A stretch of DNA of 64,000 nucleotides from Lanius collurio (Eukaryota; Chordata; Aves; Passeriformes; Laniidae): NCBI GenBank assembly GCA_020086605.1, contig JACBWW010000021.1, positions 2,078,209-2,142,208 on the forward strand, in the 5' to 3' direction. This document shows, piece after piece, positions 29,301-44,300 of this stretch. Below the pieces are notes generated by a model. The model saw nothing but the letters and a program-made list of their open reading frames with translations. It was not told the DNA's origin and ran no database searches. Made by a program: the position numbers and the translations under genes. Positions within the stretch are counted from its first letter, which is position 1; the number at the start of each line of letters is the position of its first letter.

Positions 29301-32300
29301 CTGTTTCTAGGATAATTTCTTCCCATCTGATTCATCACTTTGGACCACAGCTTAAAAATCCATACCTGAAGCTTTGGACTCTTCCCTGGATACGCAGTCA
29401 CAGTCCAAACAGAAAAGAAAGTTTTTTGTTTTTTTTTTACAGGAGTGCTGTACTGAGCCTGACCCTTGCTAGAGATGTAGTAAATAGCCTTGATTTTTCC
29501 AGAAGCAGTGCCTTACTTGCAGGTAAAAATGTGTAACATCAAAACACAACATTGACTTCATGAGAGAAAAACTGCAGTTTGCACATATTGGAGGTTGTGC
29601 ATTGGCTTTTTTGCTACATGCCAAGATGTTAATACTGTACCTTTTTTAGGATGATATCAATGTAACCTGCAATTAATTGAGAAATCTGTTCTCCTTCAGT
29701 GGTCTGAACTGAGTAATAGCTTTCCTGATATTCACCAAAATCCTGAAGAAAAAGGGGAAAAAACCCAAAACCCATTTGAAAATGCAAAGTAAGTAAATGA
29801 AGAAACAATACCAAATACAAGTGACAAAATTCAAATTTTAAAATTGCATAGACAATTTATTATATGCAACAGTAACTTTAACTGCTCCAAGATTTTAACC
29901 AGTCTATATAGGGGACTAAGGGAGGAGAGAAGAATGCTTTTCATTTCAGTGTAGTCACAGATGTTCCACAAACTGAAACGCCCAAGAGAGACTTCATCTA
30001 ACTTTATCAGATTCAGTCACTCGAGGATGGAGAAAAGTTTTTTGAAAATTCAATCCTAGAGAATAATCAGCCATGCAATCAGAAATTAGATGCACATGAA
30101 TCAAGTGAATGTAATTTTCTAGCCTCTGCCTCTTATTCCATCACTTTAAACAACCTTTTTATATCCAAAATGAATGTTGCAGTGGTCTCCTATGGACCAA
30201 TTAACAAAGTATCACATTGATGAAGCTTCTCTAAATTTGTAATTATCAAATAAACAAAGCCATCTGACTTTGTTTATGTTCATATTTTGCAAGTCACAAA
30301 GCACATTAGGAATGACAAGGACCATAACTATTTACACAAGTGTGAATAATAATGCTTTAACTGTTTAGCACTTAGGCACAAACCAGACAGTGGTTTATTA
30401 GAAGATTTAAACAGTACTTCTGAGGAACTGGTCTGTCTAGAATCACCAAACTAGAGACTGAACCTGGACTCCAATAGGGGCCAATTTATTACATGAGGAC
30501 TCAGTGACTCTACATAATGCTGGAAAATTAGAGATAGAACAAGTTACAGTACTGCTCTAAGTCTCCTTGCCACACAGATCCCCTTGTCCTCTGAATACAC
30601 AGACAGAAAGATTACCAGAGTGAAGCTTTTAGGTGAGGCAGCCCAGCGTTTCACAGTTGTCAGTGGCCATTCCTGCAACACTTCCTTGGTCTTCTCATCC
30701 ACACGCATCACTGAGTCCTTGGTGACTCCCAGCAAGCGAGGAACCAGCTTGTTCTTGCCTTTCATTTTTTCCTACAAAAAGGTGTGGAAGATTGTTTACC
30801 ATACAAACATGGCTTGCCACAGGAGAAAGGAAGTGCAAGATAGAATATACTGACAAAGGGAAGAAACTGGCATGCAGACAGTGACAATTTAAAACTCCAG
30901 GCTTGGTTTTGTCTGTTTACAGATAATGATCTTCAAGCAATGCATGAAGGAGCTCTGGTCTTTAGTGCATCTTTACCACTCAGTTCAAAAAACAGTCCCT
31001 CTTCTCAGTCCTCCAGGAAACTGAAGTATTTTAGTGGCCGAGGTAGCAAACCTTGGCTCAGTGAGGGATCTGAGGTAATCCACAAACAAGGATAGAGGAC
31101 AGTCACAGCAAGAGCCACATTACCTTAACAAGAAAAAATGACACCCCATAGGTGCGCAGGGAACGGGCCAGCTTCACATACTTCACTTTGGCTTCTATTT
31201 CAGTCATCTCACCACAGTTTTTGTGCTCCTGTAAGAGTTCAGTACGAATTAGGCAGAACCTGCACTTTATGCAAACAAAAAAAGGTACAGCTTTTATCTG
31301 TTTCAGGATGCTTAGTCAATAGTCATTACAATTAAAGTATTTGAAAAAATACCGGGTAGAAATGTTAGCAAAACTACCATATAATCCCTCACATCAGAGA
31401 AAATAAACAACCTGGGCATAAGAACACTCCTCTTTGACCATCAACCATTCAATCTGTTTATCAGACCACGCACATTTGAACCACTTCTGACAGTTTAAAA
31501 TTCTAGGTATTCCTGCTATTTGACACCATTAGGTTTCATATAATTAATGCCTCTTCACTCAGCTTTTAAAAACCATTTACGTGTACCAGCAGCCGTTTCC
31601 CCCCCCAGAAACAGATTATTTATTCCTGCTTTGTGCCCAGAACTTCTGATCTATGACAGCCTCTCATCTTGTACTTGACTATTTCTCATGTCTTTCTCAT
31701 GGTGCTTCCATTAGGCCTTTTTTTGCCAGTTGCAACGTTACCCAGAATTCTTTTCCATCACATGAAAATAATTGTACAGCTGAGGAACAAACAAAGATTT
31801 TTCTAACAGTTCATCCTGAAATACTCATCTAAGTGTGTCTTGTAACTCAGTCTCTATTTACTATTTAAACCACTTGCTCATTAGGAGATTGACAATTACC
31901 TATAAGTAATGACATGCGCCCAATCTTATGCATTCAAACTTCATCCCAGCATCTGCTCTCCTACCCCAGACCACTGTGCTGAAAATCGTACCCAATGCCT
32001 CGCTTAAATCCTGTTTGTGGGATTCCCTATCGCACCCCATCTTCCCCTCACGTGCTTCTGAACCGCTGGGTGCCACCTCTTCCATTCTGGTGGCAGCAGG
32101 GGGAGCACCACGAACACGGCAAACGCCCTCCCACTCCACTCGTTCCCACCTCGACAGAGTGGGAGCCTCCAAAGGGGAGCGCTGGGAGAAGCAACCGCAA
32201 CTCCAAAGATCTCTTGCATCCCAAGAACACAGACTGCTCCTATCTGAAAACTTCAGCACAGAGAACACAGCCGGAGTCCCGAAAGAGCAAGGAGCACAAA

Positions 32301-35300
32301 TGGACTATTTGGTGAAAAACACCTGCCAAGCTCCAGAATTTCATGACTTGGTAAACAGCTAGGTTTTTTTCCAAAAAGCCAACTCACATACTCTACCTTG
32401 CTGTTACATCTTTGCCCAGCTCAGTGCCCTCACAGAGGAGCATCTGGGCCATGCACTAAAGCACACAGTGACTCACAGCTCATATCTGACACAGCCAAAA
32501 TTCCATGCTACGAAAAGCATGGCTATGATACTCAGAGGTGAATAAATCTGTTTTTGGCTGGAACTGCAAAGTCACTGCACCACCTAAAGGTGCACACAGA
32601 AGCGTTAGACATACTGATCTACAAGGAGTACTCAAAACTCCAGGTAAAACAGACCTGACAAAGTTACAGAATTCTTTAGCTGGGAGTGTAGCAGACAAAA
32701 GGATGTGACCTGTTCCTGCTCTTGTCTCCCAGGCTGAGATCACAGATCTCCAGTGGGTCCTTCCAGAAACCAGATGACTTTATCTCACCTGTTGACCTCA
32801 GAATTCTCCAACTTCCACTGTATTGCCAAACTTGTATTTCAGTGGGCAGAAATACCTGGTGCATCTACAGTACTCAGACTCTGAGACCACTGCTAACAGT
32901 ATCAGCATATTTTACCATTTTATACTCAACTGCTCCAGTCTTTTACAATGGGGTGATTCCCACACACACCACTGAATTCAGGCACTAACAAGCAGAATTG
33001 GGTCTCACGTTTGAAATTACAACTGTTTTATCTAAACATGTGTCTCTTTTAGTACAAATATGCATTTTTATATTTCAATGCAACTGACAAAAGATGTTAA
33101 AAATACTGCACTTTCACTATCTCCCTGTAACAAAGCACATTTCTTCGTCAGTGAAGAAAAAAGGATCAAGACAACAAATCTGCTGAAGAAATAAAAGCTG
33201 TCAAATACTTCATACTTCATTTTCTGATAGATATATAGTTCAAATATACACAAAGTATACACCTAGGAAATACCAGATTTTTCTTATAAAGATAGTGAAA
33301 CTATAACAGTTTTTTCAGCCTCGCAATTACCTGAAATATTCTCTTTTCAGCCCCTCTTTGTTTGGTATATTCTTTAGGCAGGAATTCTTTCAGGCTAGGG
33401 GGAAAAAAAAAGAAATTCCAAAGTTAATGGTTCCTTTTCGAGGAAGGATGCTTTCCATATATCTTTACTGGCACTAGGTCCCCCCAGCAGGTCATTTTCC
33501 ACCTGAAGAAACTTGCACAGTTAAAAAAATCAGTCTCTAACCATTCTCCCTACTTAGGGCTATTAAGAATCACAGAAATAGTATGACTGGAGAATGTCCT
33601 CCTTATTTTGACGTATTCAGTAAACAAACAACACTTAACACTGAAGGCTAGAACTACCTACTAAGATACAAAGTTAGCAGTTTTGAGAAGGATGGATTGT
33701 TTTAAACAAGATGGGCAAAAAACCTCTCTACTGTTCTTAGGGAGTTGCTTTGGTTTTGTGTCTTGTGGGGATGGGTATTTGTGTCTTTTGTTTATATTAC
33801 TGTGCTTTTTGTGTGTGTTTTTAAACACAAATGTCTGCCATTGCAGATAATCGACAAAATAGCCTGAAAGACTAAATTAGGATTTTGTGCTTCAAAAATA
33901 CTACTCAGTACTGAGATCACGCATTTTGTCCTTTCCATAAAGCTCTAGCATTATAAATTAAAGTAAGAACAACTGTTCTTGCTAATCTTTCTTCTGATGT
34001 TCTAGTAGCTACATCTCACTAAAACATGATAATGGGAGCTTTTCTTGGGGACTTATTTACAAAGGCATCATGGGGTAAGGAAGGCTGAAGAGGCAAATTA
34101 AAGTGTAGGTAATAGAGCTTATTGTCTCAAAAGGTGGTGTCTCTAGTATGAAACAACTGGTGCTTTTATACAGAATTTCACAGGTTCAAACCACTTTAGT
34201 TAAATTCAATCCCAAGGTAAATTAAAAAAAAAAAAACAACCCCAAATCTGAATTAAACAGAGTTTAATTCTGGAAATGGATTTACATAAATAAATTATAG
34301 TTATCAATGTGGTTTAAATCCTCCTATTTTGTTAGCTAGAGTCAATTTTCTCATCTATCCATATGTATATGTTTTGATAAACTATCAAAACCATTACATT
34401 TTTAAGCCTGTCTACTTACTTTTCAATTAATATAACACTTTAAAAACATTGCTAAGCAAACACTACTTGGAGCTTCATAAGCAGCATGAGTTAGGAAAAG
34501 AATATGGGCTCTGGCCACTAAGCAGCAATTGTAATGCCCCTGCACATGAGGGTGCAGTTGGATTGGAAGCTTTTTCCTTCTATCACCTTCCATTATTTTT
34601 AAATCAAGAGACAAGTGATCAACTCAGCTGAAAGGGTGAAATGCCAGTTATGAAAAGACTGAAATTATTTTAATTCTACTTATAATCAAGATATTTTCTT
34701 TACAAACATAATTTCATGTAAAACTTTATTTTGCAGCTTTTTAATGGAGCTAGCAAAATGAATAGAAATATTTTATAATTTAGCCTTCCTTAATCTCTTA
34801 AATTACACATATTAGAAGGACATTGAACTCAGTTAAAAACGGCCAATAGCAAGCAGTGTTGATTTAACTTGATTTACACTGAGTTTCATCTTCTAGTCCC
34901 TTAAAAAATTATACACGAGTGCCAACATTTTGATTGTTTTTCATTAGCATAAAGGTGTTTGTGAAAAATACAGTTTAATTCAGCAAAGCAGGTTAGATTC
35001 AAGAATTGAGCTCAGCATCAAGATCAGTTATCATCTGCAGCTTTTCTGTTTGCCAGTGTGCTTGCAAATAAGTGCAAGTGTGCAGTTTGAGGTGCTCCTT
35101 TCCTACGTGCAGATGAACAGTGCAAGCTCTTTATTAGATATTCTCTCAGCAAATTCAGCCCCAGGGTACCTCCATAGGTGCCACACAACACTGCATCTGT
35201 ACCATGAAGGGCACGAAGAAGGACTACTTGTAATTTGATAGTCTAATGCTTTCACAATTTACTTTGGCATGAGCTTCAAGGGAATTCCAACAACCAATAC

Positions 35301-38300
35301 CAACGTCTTAGCAAGATGCAGGCAATGATCTTCTTCTGTGCCAAGAATACTTTAGCAACAACTAAAAAGGATACAAAAGGTCTCTCTACACAAATATATT
35401 GTAGCCATGGCAAACTAAACCAAGCTCTTTCCAAACAATTTCATGAAATATGAGTGCTATTCTGTTCTGTGCTGTTTTCTGTATGAGCTGACAGATTCCC
35501 CTTAAGGGAACTTGTAGCATCTTGAGCTTTCAGTAGCGAGTGACTGGATACCACTCAAATGCATTTCACATACTAAGCTACAGCATACAGTTTATATAAA
35601 ACAAAACTACTTTCTTACTTGAAAAGAATCAGTGTTTGTGCACCAAACAGTAGAAGACAGTTGGATGAAACTTTAAAAAAAGCACACTCTTCTTCAAGGG
35701 AATAAAAAAACCAAAACAAACTAAGAAGTTTTTTTCTGGAAGCACGAGAGATGCATCTTCAGAAAAAAATAATGAGCATTTAACTGCACTGTTTCTATAT
35801 ATTGTTCATAGTGAGCCAGGATCACTTGGCTCACTTAGACTTACAAAACAAAAGCATGAGGTTTCACAAAAAGGCTGTCATGAAGGTTATGTAAAACCAA
35901 ATGCATCAACATGAAATCAAACATGTACACTTCAAATTAGGAGACAATGACCAGGGTCTTACAGTTCTGGAGCAGGTTCATCTACAGAGGACAAAAACTG
36001 AATTACCTCTAAATCAGAAATACTTAATTTTATGAAACTGATTAAACACCAGGACAGAGCGCAATTACACTTGGTTACCTGCCAAGTTTGGTTCTAATAC
36101 AATCAAAGCCCTAAGTGAAAATAAAACAACGGCAGAAAAAATGCCCTGCAGAATATAAGGTTCTAAATTTTGGAATTCTGTTTCAAAATGGTTTCCACTG
36201 GAGTAACATTCTTTTTCTAATATATGATTCAGTTATTAATATGTTTTATCTCTACTAGAATTAAAAAAGATAATGCACATTATATGAGTGATGACTATTT
36301 CCTGATGGACTCCAAACTATCCAGCACAATGTAGAAGCATCATCCAGCCACAGCAGCTTCAGTTCGCCATAAAATACTTAATAAATGGAGTTTGAAAAAA
36401 CCAAGTAGTACATTAGAAATTCCTAGAAAAATTTAAGCAGCTGAACACTGTACAGCAGTTTGCAAAAGCTGCTGATTAAGCTTGTGGAAAATTACTGCCT
36501 TAAAAATTAAAAGCAACTATGGGGAACACCTAACTCTTGAAATCATTACCATGACACAAGATTAGCTTAGCATGGGATAATATCCCAATGGTTTGCTGCA
36601 GGAATACTCTACAGTGAACAGAGGGAGAAAGGAGGAACAAGCAGACAACAGACAAATCCCAGAAAAAGACTGTTGTGTAACTGGTCACAGTTCTAGGAAA
36701 TAAGAACCAGGAGTACACTGAAGCTGTTACACTGAGCCCCTGATATTCCTAGACATGAGTAGTTCTAATAGGAAAGGTTCATGGGTCAATCAGCAGACAG
36801 AAAAAGAAAAGCTGATTATTAATTGGAACTGGAAGATGTTTATTTGCATAACTGAACTGCTGCTTCAGGAATATCTTTCAGAAGTGAAGTGTTCCAAATA
36901 CCCAGTGCTGCAGCAATGCACGTTCCACAGCAAGACCCTACTTCACAGTAATGCCCTGAGATACCATAAACCCCAGAGGCTCACAAAGGAAGCCTGAGGC
37001 AGCACTGAGCACTCTGCCAGTGGAACAGAAACCAAATACACACCCATTGCTTTATGCCTCCAATTAAGGTATTTATGAGCCTCATATGTAGGCAAGGCTT
37101 GATGTACTGTGCCGTAAGTAGTTCTCTTTTACCTTCCTACACTGCCCTCCTCAGACTTCAGCACTCGGTTAATTCTACTGCAGGTAAGCCAATCAGAAAA
37201 TCAAAATCAGTAGAAAAGTGGGATATCTAGATTTCAGTCAAACTTCACCTGCCCTGCTGATAGCAGTAAACTAAGTATCACAATAAAAACTAACGGATGA
37301 GCCACTTGTAAGCAGGACTTCTGGCCATGCCTGAAACAAAGAAGACATTCCTAGAATTCCATTCATACAACACCATGAGAGGGTGAATCTGACCACGTGA
37401 TTAATGCCACTAAAAAGTTTGCAAATTTAACCTCTACACACAGCAGTACTCATTTTATTTAAATGACAAAGCTTCTTTCTAGTCTTGTACTTTCCTAGTA
37501 CTAAGCGTGTACTTAACTGGCACTCTGGGAGGAGCCAGTGCCCTGTGCTGTCTAATAAGCCCTCCCAAAGGTCCCCTCATCAGCTGAGGCTGCTGATTTG
37601 GGCAATAAGGCTCCTTTCATTGGGAGATTTGCTACAGAAAACACACTGAATCTGATTACCTCTGCTTGGAGTAATAAAATGTGTTTAATCTGTGACAACT
37701 CAATATTAGTTACACTTGAGGTCACCCAAATTTAGAAGTTAGAAGTGTTTACTCTAAAAATCCAGGTTTGTGTTTGTGTTCTACATGAGGTCCAAACTGG
37801 ATCTGTGCTTGAAAGCCTCCAAATTCACAGGCCTTCTCAAAGGAGACGGGATGGGAACCATTCAGAATGTCATCACGAGCCTAGAGAAGATAAACAAAGA
37901 TATGTCAGGGACACCCAAAACAACTATTCCAGCTCAAGCTCCTTGAAAGCTTGAATACAGCCAGCAACACACACTTCTCCTTCTGAATGTCTTTATTATT
38001 CCACTCTGGATGTGTATGTGACTAATAAAACAAAGGGCTAGATTATTTCACTGTGAGTACCAACCGAGACTTACTGAAGCTATGATTGCAACAGCTTTGA
38101 TCAAAAGGAGAACATGACAGCCATTTCCTGATGTGTGTAAATAAAATACAACATGCATCTACACTTCTCTGTGTGTACACACACATATACAGATATGTGT
38201 CTATGAATACACACACATATATACAGATATGTGTCTGTGAATATACACACATTGAAAAGCTTTCATCACACTGCCACATATAGGAGGGAAAAGGATCTCC

Positions 38301-41300
38301 ATAACTAGTATGTAAAAACTAAATTACTGTTAGAGATATGGCAACAGTAGAAGGCACACAGCATTTTTTTTCCTTCTGTATAAATTTGGCAGTCATTAAG
38401 ATGACAGATTTTTATAGCTCTGGCAATAGAAGGCTCACCTATCCACAGACAAAGCAATGACAAAGCATTATCAACACATACTGTTATACCAGCCTGAATG
38501 AAATATTTTAGTGGCAGGAGAACAACTCAGTGTGGTAGTCTTCTAAAAAAAAACTTCGAAAACATATTGCTATAAGCAATAGAACAGCCTTATCTTTTGC
38601 CTCAGATTTTTAAAATGTAATTTAAAGCATCATCAACCATAAAAATAGCTCATTCCATCAAACCTTCTCTTTTTTTTTTTTTAACTTAAAAAAAACCCCA
38701 CATTTAACAAAGAGTTTAAAAGCCTACTTTTTTCAGACTGAACTGCCGGCAACTGCAATGGCACCTTCAGTTAAACAGTATCTTCTGCATAAAGCTCCTA
38801 GCTTTGCTAAGGTATGTACAGTCCCTCTAATAGTTCTGGGAATCTGTTTAGATGGACTCCTACTGTGTTCCATGACATGGACCCTTTTGACAAGAAGCCT
38901 GCCTGCCTTGTGTGCTGTCTGGGTAGAAGATGGGAAAGGAGTGCAGAAGAAGCTCTCACTGATCAGGCAGAAGAGAAAAAGACATGAGAAACAGAAAGCT
39001 GCTCACAGGACTGACCTGAAATTCCACATTACACAGAGAGCACCATCCAGAGAAGAGGGAGAAGAACTAAAAAGAGCAAACTGGAACTAAAGATGTGAAC
39101 AAAATTTAAGGAAGCAGGGTGTGAAAGCCAGTGGATTTTTGGCTCAGTGTGCATTACTGGCTTCAAAGTACTTAATTTTGAAAAATCAGCCAAGCCTCTG
39201 TACTATCATGTGGTTTTGGAGGGATAGAAAAAGAGTAAAACTAAAGCACATGCAGAGCTGGAATTCTACAAGATGGAGTATTTAAACTGCAAAAGTTTTC
39301 TAACTACTCAGCAAGGTAGAAGTTACTGTACCTGAACATAAAGCAAGTTAAGCTGAACAGGATCTCTGGAATCTACATTCTGGTCTGAATAAAAGAACTT
39401 CCGTCTCAAGAGCAGCGTTTCATTTTCATCCACTCCTTGCTCTCTGAAGGTCCGGCTGTGATCCAGCCAATTTACTGCAACAGAGCCACAGACACACACA
39501 TTGTTAAATCCCCACTGTTGTCAGAGTTCAAAGCTGCTGTGAAACTCATGGCATAATTGGCATTTCCACTGTGGGGGGAAACTCCACAAGAAATGATGCT
39601 TTCATTTCTGTTTTTAGTCATCAGTGCTGAAGGTTTGCTACAAATGAGAACTGAAAAACAGCACTGCTGAGCAACAAGGATATACTACAGCATAAACACC
39701 ATTAATATTGTTGACAAAACAATTATAGCAATGTTTTACCACTAAAATTATGTCTTCACATCTTCACTACAAATTAAGTTTACCACATTTTACCTCTAAA
39801 ACAAATGATTCTGTTTACCTTTCTTATTCCTAAACACAATTTTAAAACATCTTCCTGCTACTTACAGTTAACCTTAGTGTCTTACAGCAAAACAGGAAAA
39901 AAAGTTCTCATGACTTAACACACAAAACAAACCAAATGCTGTCTTAGTTCTTTGGCAAGCTTCACTTAGAGTTAAAATTTACACCTTCAAACACAAAACT
40001 GCCTTTTGATGGCCTTCAGTAGGAATCAATTATTAAATAAGCAACTTTAATCAAGGGACAAAAATGACCCTTCACACATAGGTTGCAATACCCCTACCAA
40101 ACATGTAACAAAAAGCACTTCAAAACACCTGCTAACTCTCAGAGGCATTAACTTGCACATTCACTTCATTTTAAAAATACTCAGTCAAAGACAGCACTAC
40201 ATAAAAAAGGGATACAAAATACAGCCAGGAACCAATTGAGACACAATGAAGAGCCTAAAAGTGCATTCCTGCATGGCTTCCTTGCATTATACTGCGGAAA
40301 GATACTAATCAAAGAATTACTGTGGAATACATTACTCACAATCATCATCTGTATGAAGTTTTGCCTTCAGTTTTTCCATTTTTCTTTCATCACGTAACAG
40401 TGTCCTGTCTTTCTTTAGTGTTCCTGTACTCTCCTCTTTCTTCTCTTCGATGCTCTCCTGGATTAAGGAATATTCCTCATAATTTGTTATTCCTGGAATT
40501 ATAAATAAATCCAGTGCTCGTAACAATAAAAATTTAATACACTTTAGGATTGATGAAATATTCTTTTCCACGTATTAAAATACCCTTGGCTTATTCCAAA
40601 CATAATAAGTATATGCCAGACGAAATGCTAAAACAGTGTATAGGGAAAAAGAAGAATACTCTACAACTTTTGCATTTAAGACACCTTGCCAATATCTGAC
40701 CTTGTCTTTCCAATACAGCATTTCTCTGTCATATGCTGCATTTGCCACTTTCAGAAAGGTATTAAGTATAAGGTGCTTTTTTTCTGTTGCCTACCAAGAG
40801 AAGCTACCAGTTTAAAAACATGATGGAATTTAAAATAGCAGTAAATTCCAAAATGGAGACAGGCTATAATAAATTTCCATTCAGGGATGCCTACAATTGC
40901 ATCCTGAGGACTGAGTAATTTCAGCTTGTCTGTGATGTAAAAAAAATGTGGCAAAGCCAACTGATGAACAGAAACCATGGGAAATTTATGATTTTTTTTT
41001 AAGTGTTAAGACTCAACTCTTCCTGTGAATTTTACATGAAACTGAATCAAAAATCAGTTGACAATATTTAGCAGATGTGCTAAGTTGTTCTTATGTCTTT
41101 GTTCTGTGTGGTTTTTTTGTACTGTTTGGAAAAGCATTTTTATGTTATACCAGACAGCAAATTAAATGCTCACCTACATGACCACATTCATGAAAATAAA
41201 TCAAATTAATTTTTGAGGTAAATTAGTTACAGCAGATTAGAATACAACACAGAAAAACTCAAAATTGAAACAGACTATTCACTTTCCAAATAAAGTAATA

Positions 41301-44300
41301 TAAATCAAATTAAGGCTGCTTGAATTATAAATGAGATTTAAGCACAGGTTTACGACTTAAATTAAGCCATGTTGGACACATGCTTACAGTGCATGCATCA
41401 AATATGAATCTGTTTTCAAATATGTCTATTTAACTAAATACTGAGACAGACTATAAGCAATATGACACATTTTTGACCAGCTGCTCTGGATGGCTTCTAT
41501 TCGTTGCTTTACAAATGATACAATTTTGTGATCAACTCTTAATCATAACAACACAAAGTCCTACGTTTGGGTACATTTCAAGGTCAGCAGTGGTCCTCTT
41601 TTATCCAACTAAAACTGAGCATAAATTCAGTTCTAAATCTCTACCCCACTGCAGGAAAGAGTACGTAAATGTAATGTACAATAAAAAATCGGTACCTGTA
41701 CTGTTGGATAACTTTGTGCCTTCAACTGCTAAATCCTGAAGTTTAAGGATACAGATGACTCTCTACAGACTTTGATAAAACCTGGACAATGTGTTTCAAG
41801 AAAGTGTTCAGTAAATAGTAGCTTGAAACAAATTTAAATTTTTCACGTGTGCCAACTTCTAGCCACATAACATCCTAACAATCAAAATTCAAATATGGCA
41901 GAAAAACAAATTCTTAAGCATGTGGGTCCCAGAATCTTACCTATCCTGCTGCAAATGGTAACCAGCAACTCTCCAACTGTTTTAGAATCATCCACCATGA
42001 CTGTTTTCACTGAACCATCCAACATACGTATTTTCTGAGGTCTCTGTTTCTTTTTGTACTCCAATATATCCTAGGAAATAAACACAACTGTTTCAAAATG
42101 CTTTTGGAAGCCACCACAAGCCAATGCACTACCTTAGATGCCTAAAACAAGATTCCCTTCCCACTCTCCAAGCTGGATTTTGGGATTTTTCCTTTGTTAC
42201 AGTACAGGCAAACTTACTCATTTAATAAACTTGAGCAGTGTCTATTTTTAGATCTGCCAATGTAATTTTTCAAGAATTGTCCTAAGTGGTAAGATCTAGT
42301 CAGGGCAAGACAGACCAAAGTGCCTTTTTCTGCAAAACCAAGTCCAGCACTTCAAAAGGACTGCAACGCCTGGTGGCTGTAGCAAGCTGGCCAGAACATG
42401 AGCCAGTATGACCTCATCACCTCAAGTATACCAGAAACCAACTCTAACACAAGGTCACCTCAAATATACAGCATATAACAGAAGTTAGTTTTCAACTTTC
42501 TGTTAATCATTCTATGAAGACAGTACTGACCACAGTAACTCTCAGTCACAACCAGATGCAGGAAAAAACTGACATCTGAGGCACAGAAAGGAAAAGGACT
42601 AGGCCAAGTTCAGGAACAGGCTCAAGACCCTCCTACCCCTCCAATACTAAACATTCTTCTTGCTATTAAGGAAACAAGTTTTTAAGAACGTGGTGGTAAA
42701 GGAAGCAACAGACTTGCACCATACCCCATTTCTCAGCATGTAATAATCCAGTGTTCTTCCAGCCTCCAGCCATATACCTTTTCGAGGGTCATCATCTGAC
42801 AGGAACAATCCATAGTCAGAAGCTGCAGAACAGAACAGACAGAGACACAGTGAAAAATATCAAACCTAATAAAGCCAATATGGTTTTATTCAGCTCCAGG
42901 GTTAAGCCTACATTACACTTACCTTCCATTCTTAATACACTTGGGTAGATTTTTTTTTTCTGTGCTTCATGAAATATTTAGTTTAGCAGCAGACAGCACG
43001 GTACATCAGGCTTTATAGAAGACTTGAACAAAAGCTTCACTATCACATCTTCAAATGTCACATCTACTGTGCATTACATTTGTAACTACTTTTCTTTGAG
43101 ACAACCTTTTTTAAATGCTCACAGGTCCTGCTTTGGAATTGACTAACCAAAAATACTAGCAAGTTTGGCTTTAACCATAGTGTACTATTTCAAGCAGCAG
43201 TTCTATTTTCAAAACATGGTTTGCTTTCAACCCTCCATAGAATGAGTTTATTATAAACTTGGAAATCTATCTGGTAGATGATTCAGGTTTAGGTATTTAA
43301 AAATATACAAGGCTTCTAGAATTAGATCCACACTAAACACAGGAAAAACTTGTATCTTTTGAAGGAAAACCAATGTCAATTGATTCTTTCAGAAGTAAAT
43401 GATAAAGTTTTCATTGCCACACAACACCAAAACAAACCTAGGCTTAGGTTTCAAAGACTAAACTCCAGACACACAAAATGAAGTATTATGAGTTAATTTA
43501 ATGCTTATCCATATGCAGGAAGAGTCAACACAGATTGTATACTTCACAAACAACAACCAACCATTCATTCAGCAGCTGAGCCTGCTCTGTTAGCAGTTCT
43601 GCAGGTTAAGCTAATGCCCCTTCTCAGGGCCAGCAGAGCACAGGCTGCTACAGCAGCTCTGGGCCCTACCTTCTTTACTTTCTGCCATGTGTCAGCACCC
43701 TTTAAACAGAAAGCCAGGTAAAAGTACCTACAATTTTTGGATAATATTTCAGCCTTAAATGCCACGTATAGCAAAAATTTACATTTAACAGCATTTACTT
43801 TAAACACATGACTACTTACACAATTATATAAAAGACCTTACACTTAATTAATCAAAGTGTGACTGACTTACAAATACACCATTTTAAAAGAAGAGTCCTT
43901 CCAAAAACAACTGAGTAAGATGAAAAACTTTCCCTGCTGACCTTAATTAAAAACTCCCCTGAAATGTCAAGTCATCTGTACACATAGCAATGTTTATAAT
44001 ACAGATTCAATACAGAATCACTTCTAAGATTTTAGAATTGATGCCTATAAATAGGTTGTGACCTTTAGAAACGGACAAAGCACCTTGCACAGAGCACAGA
44101 AGGACAAGGAGGCACAGACTGCTCTGTGCTCATTTGTGGGGCATGCACCTGGTAATGAAATAGCAGGAGCTGTGCAACTTGCACATGAAAATCATGGCCA
44201 CCTTTGTGCTGGGACCAGGCCTGTGGAAGGAGTGAAATGTGCACAGGTGACAGCCACAAGAGCATTTGCTGCTGTGCAGAACCAGTTTATCAACTGTACT

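Noticed and set aside
33541..33600. CR1 3'-end-like phrase (AATCACAGAAATAGT)
   Set aside because: Only a short resemblance with no continuing CR1 3' sequence.
38758..39090. 110-codon + strand ORF with a hydrophobic stretch
   Set aside because: No family features; antisense to an intron of TLN2 and bounded by AT-rich sequence.
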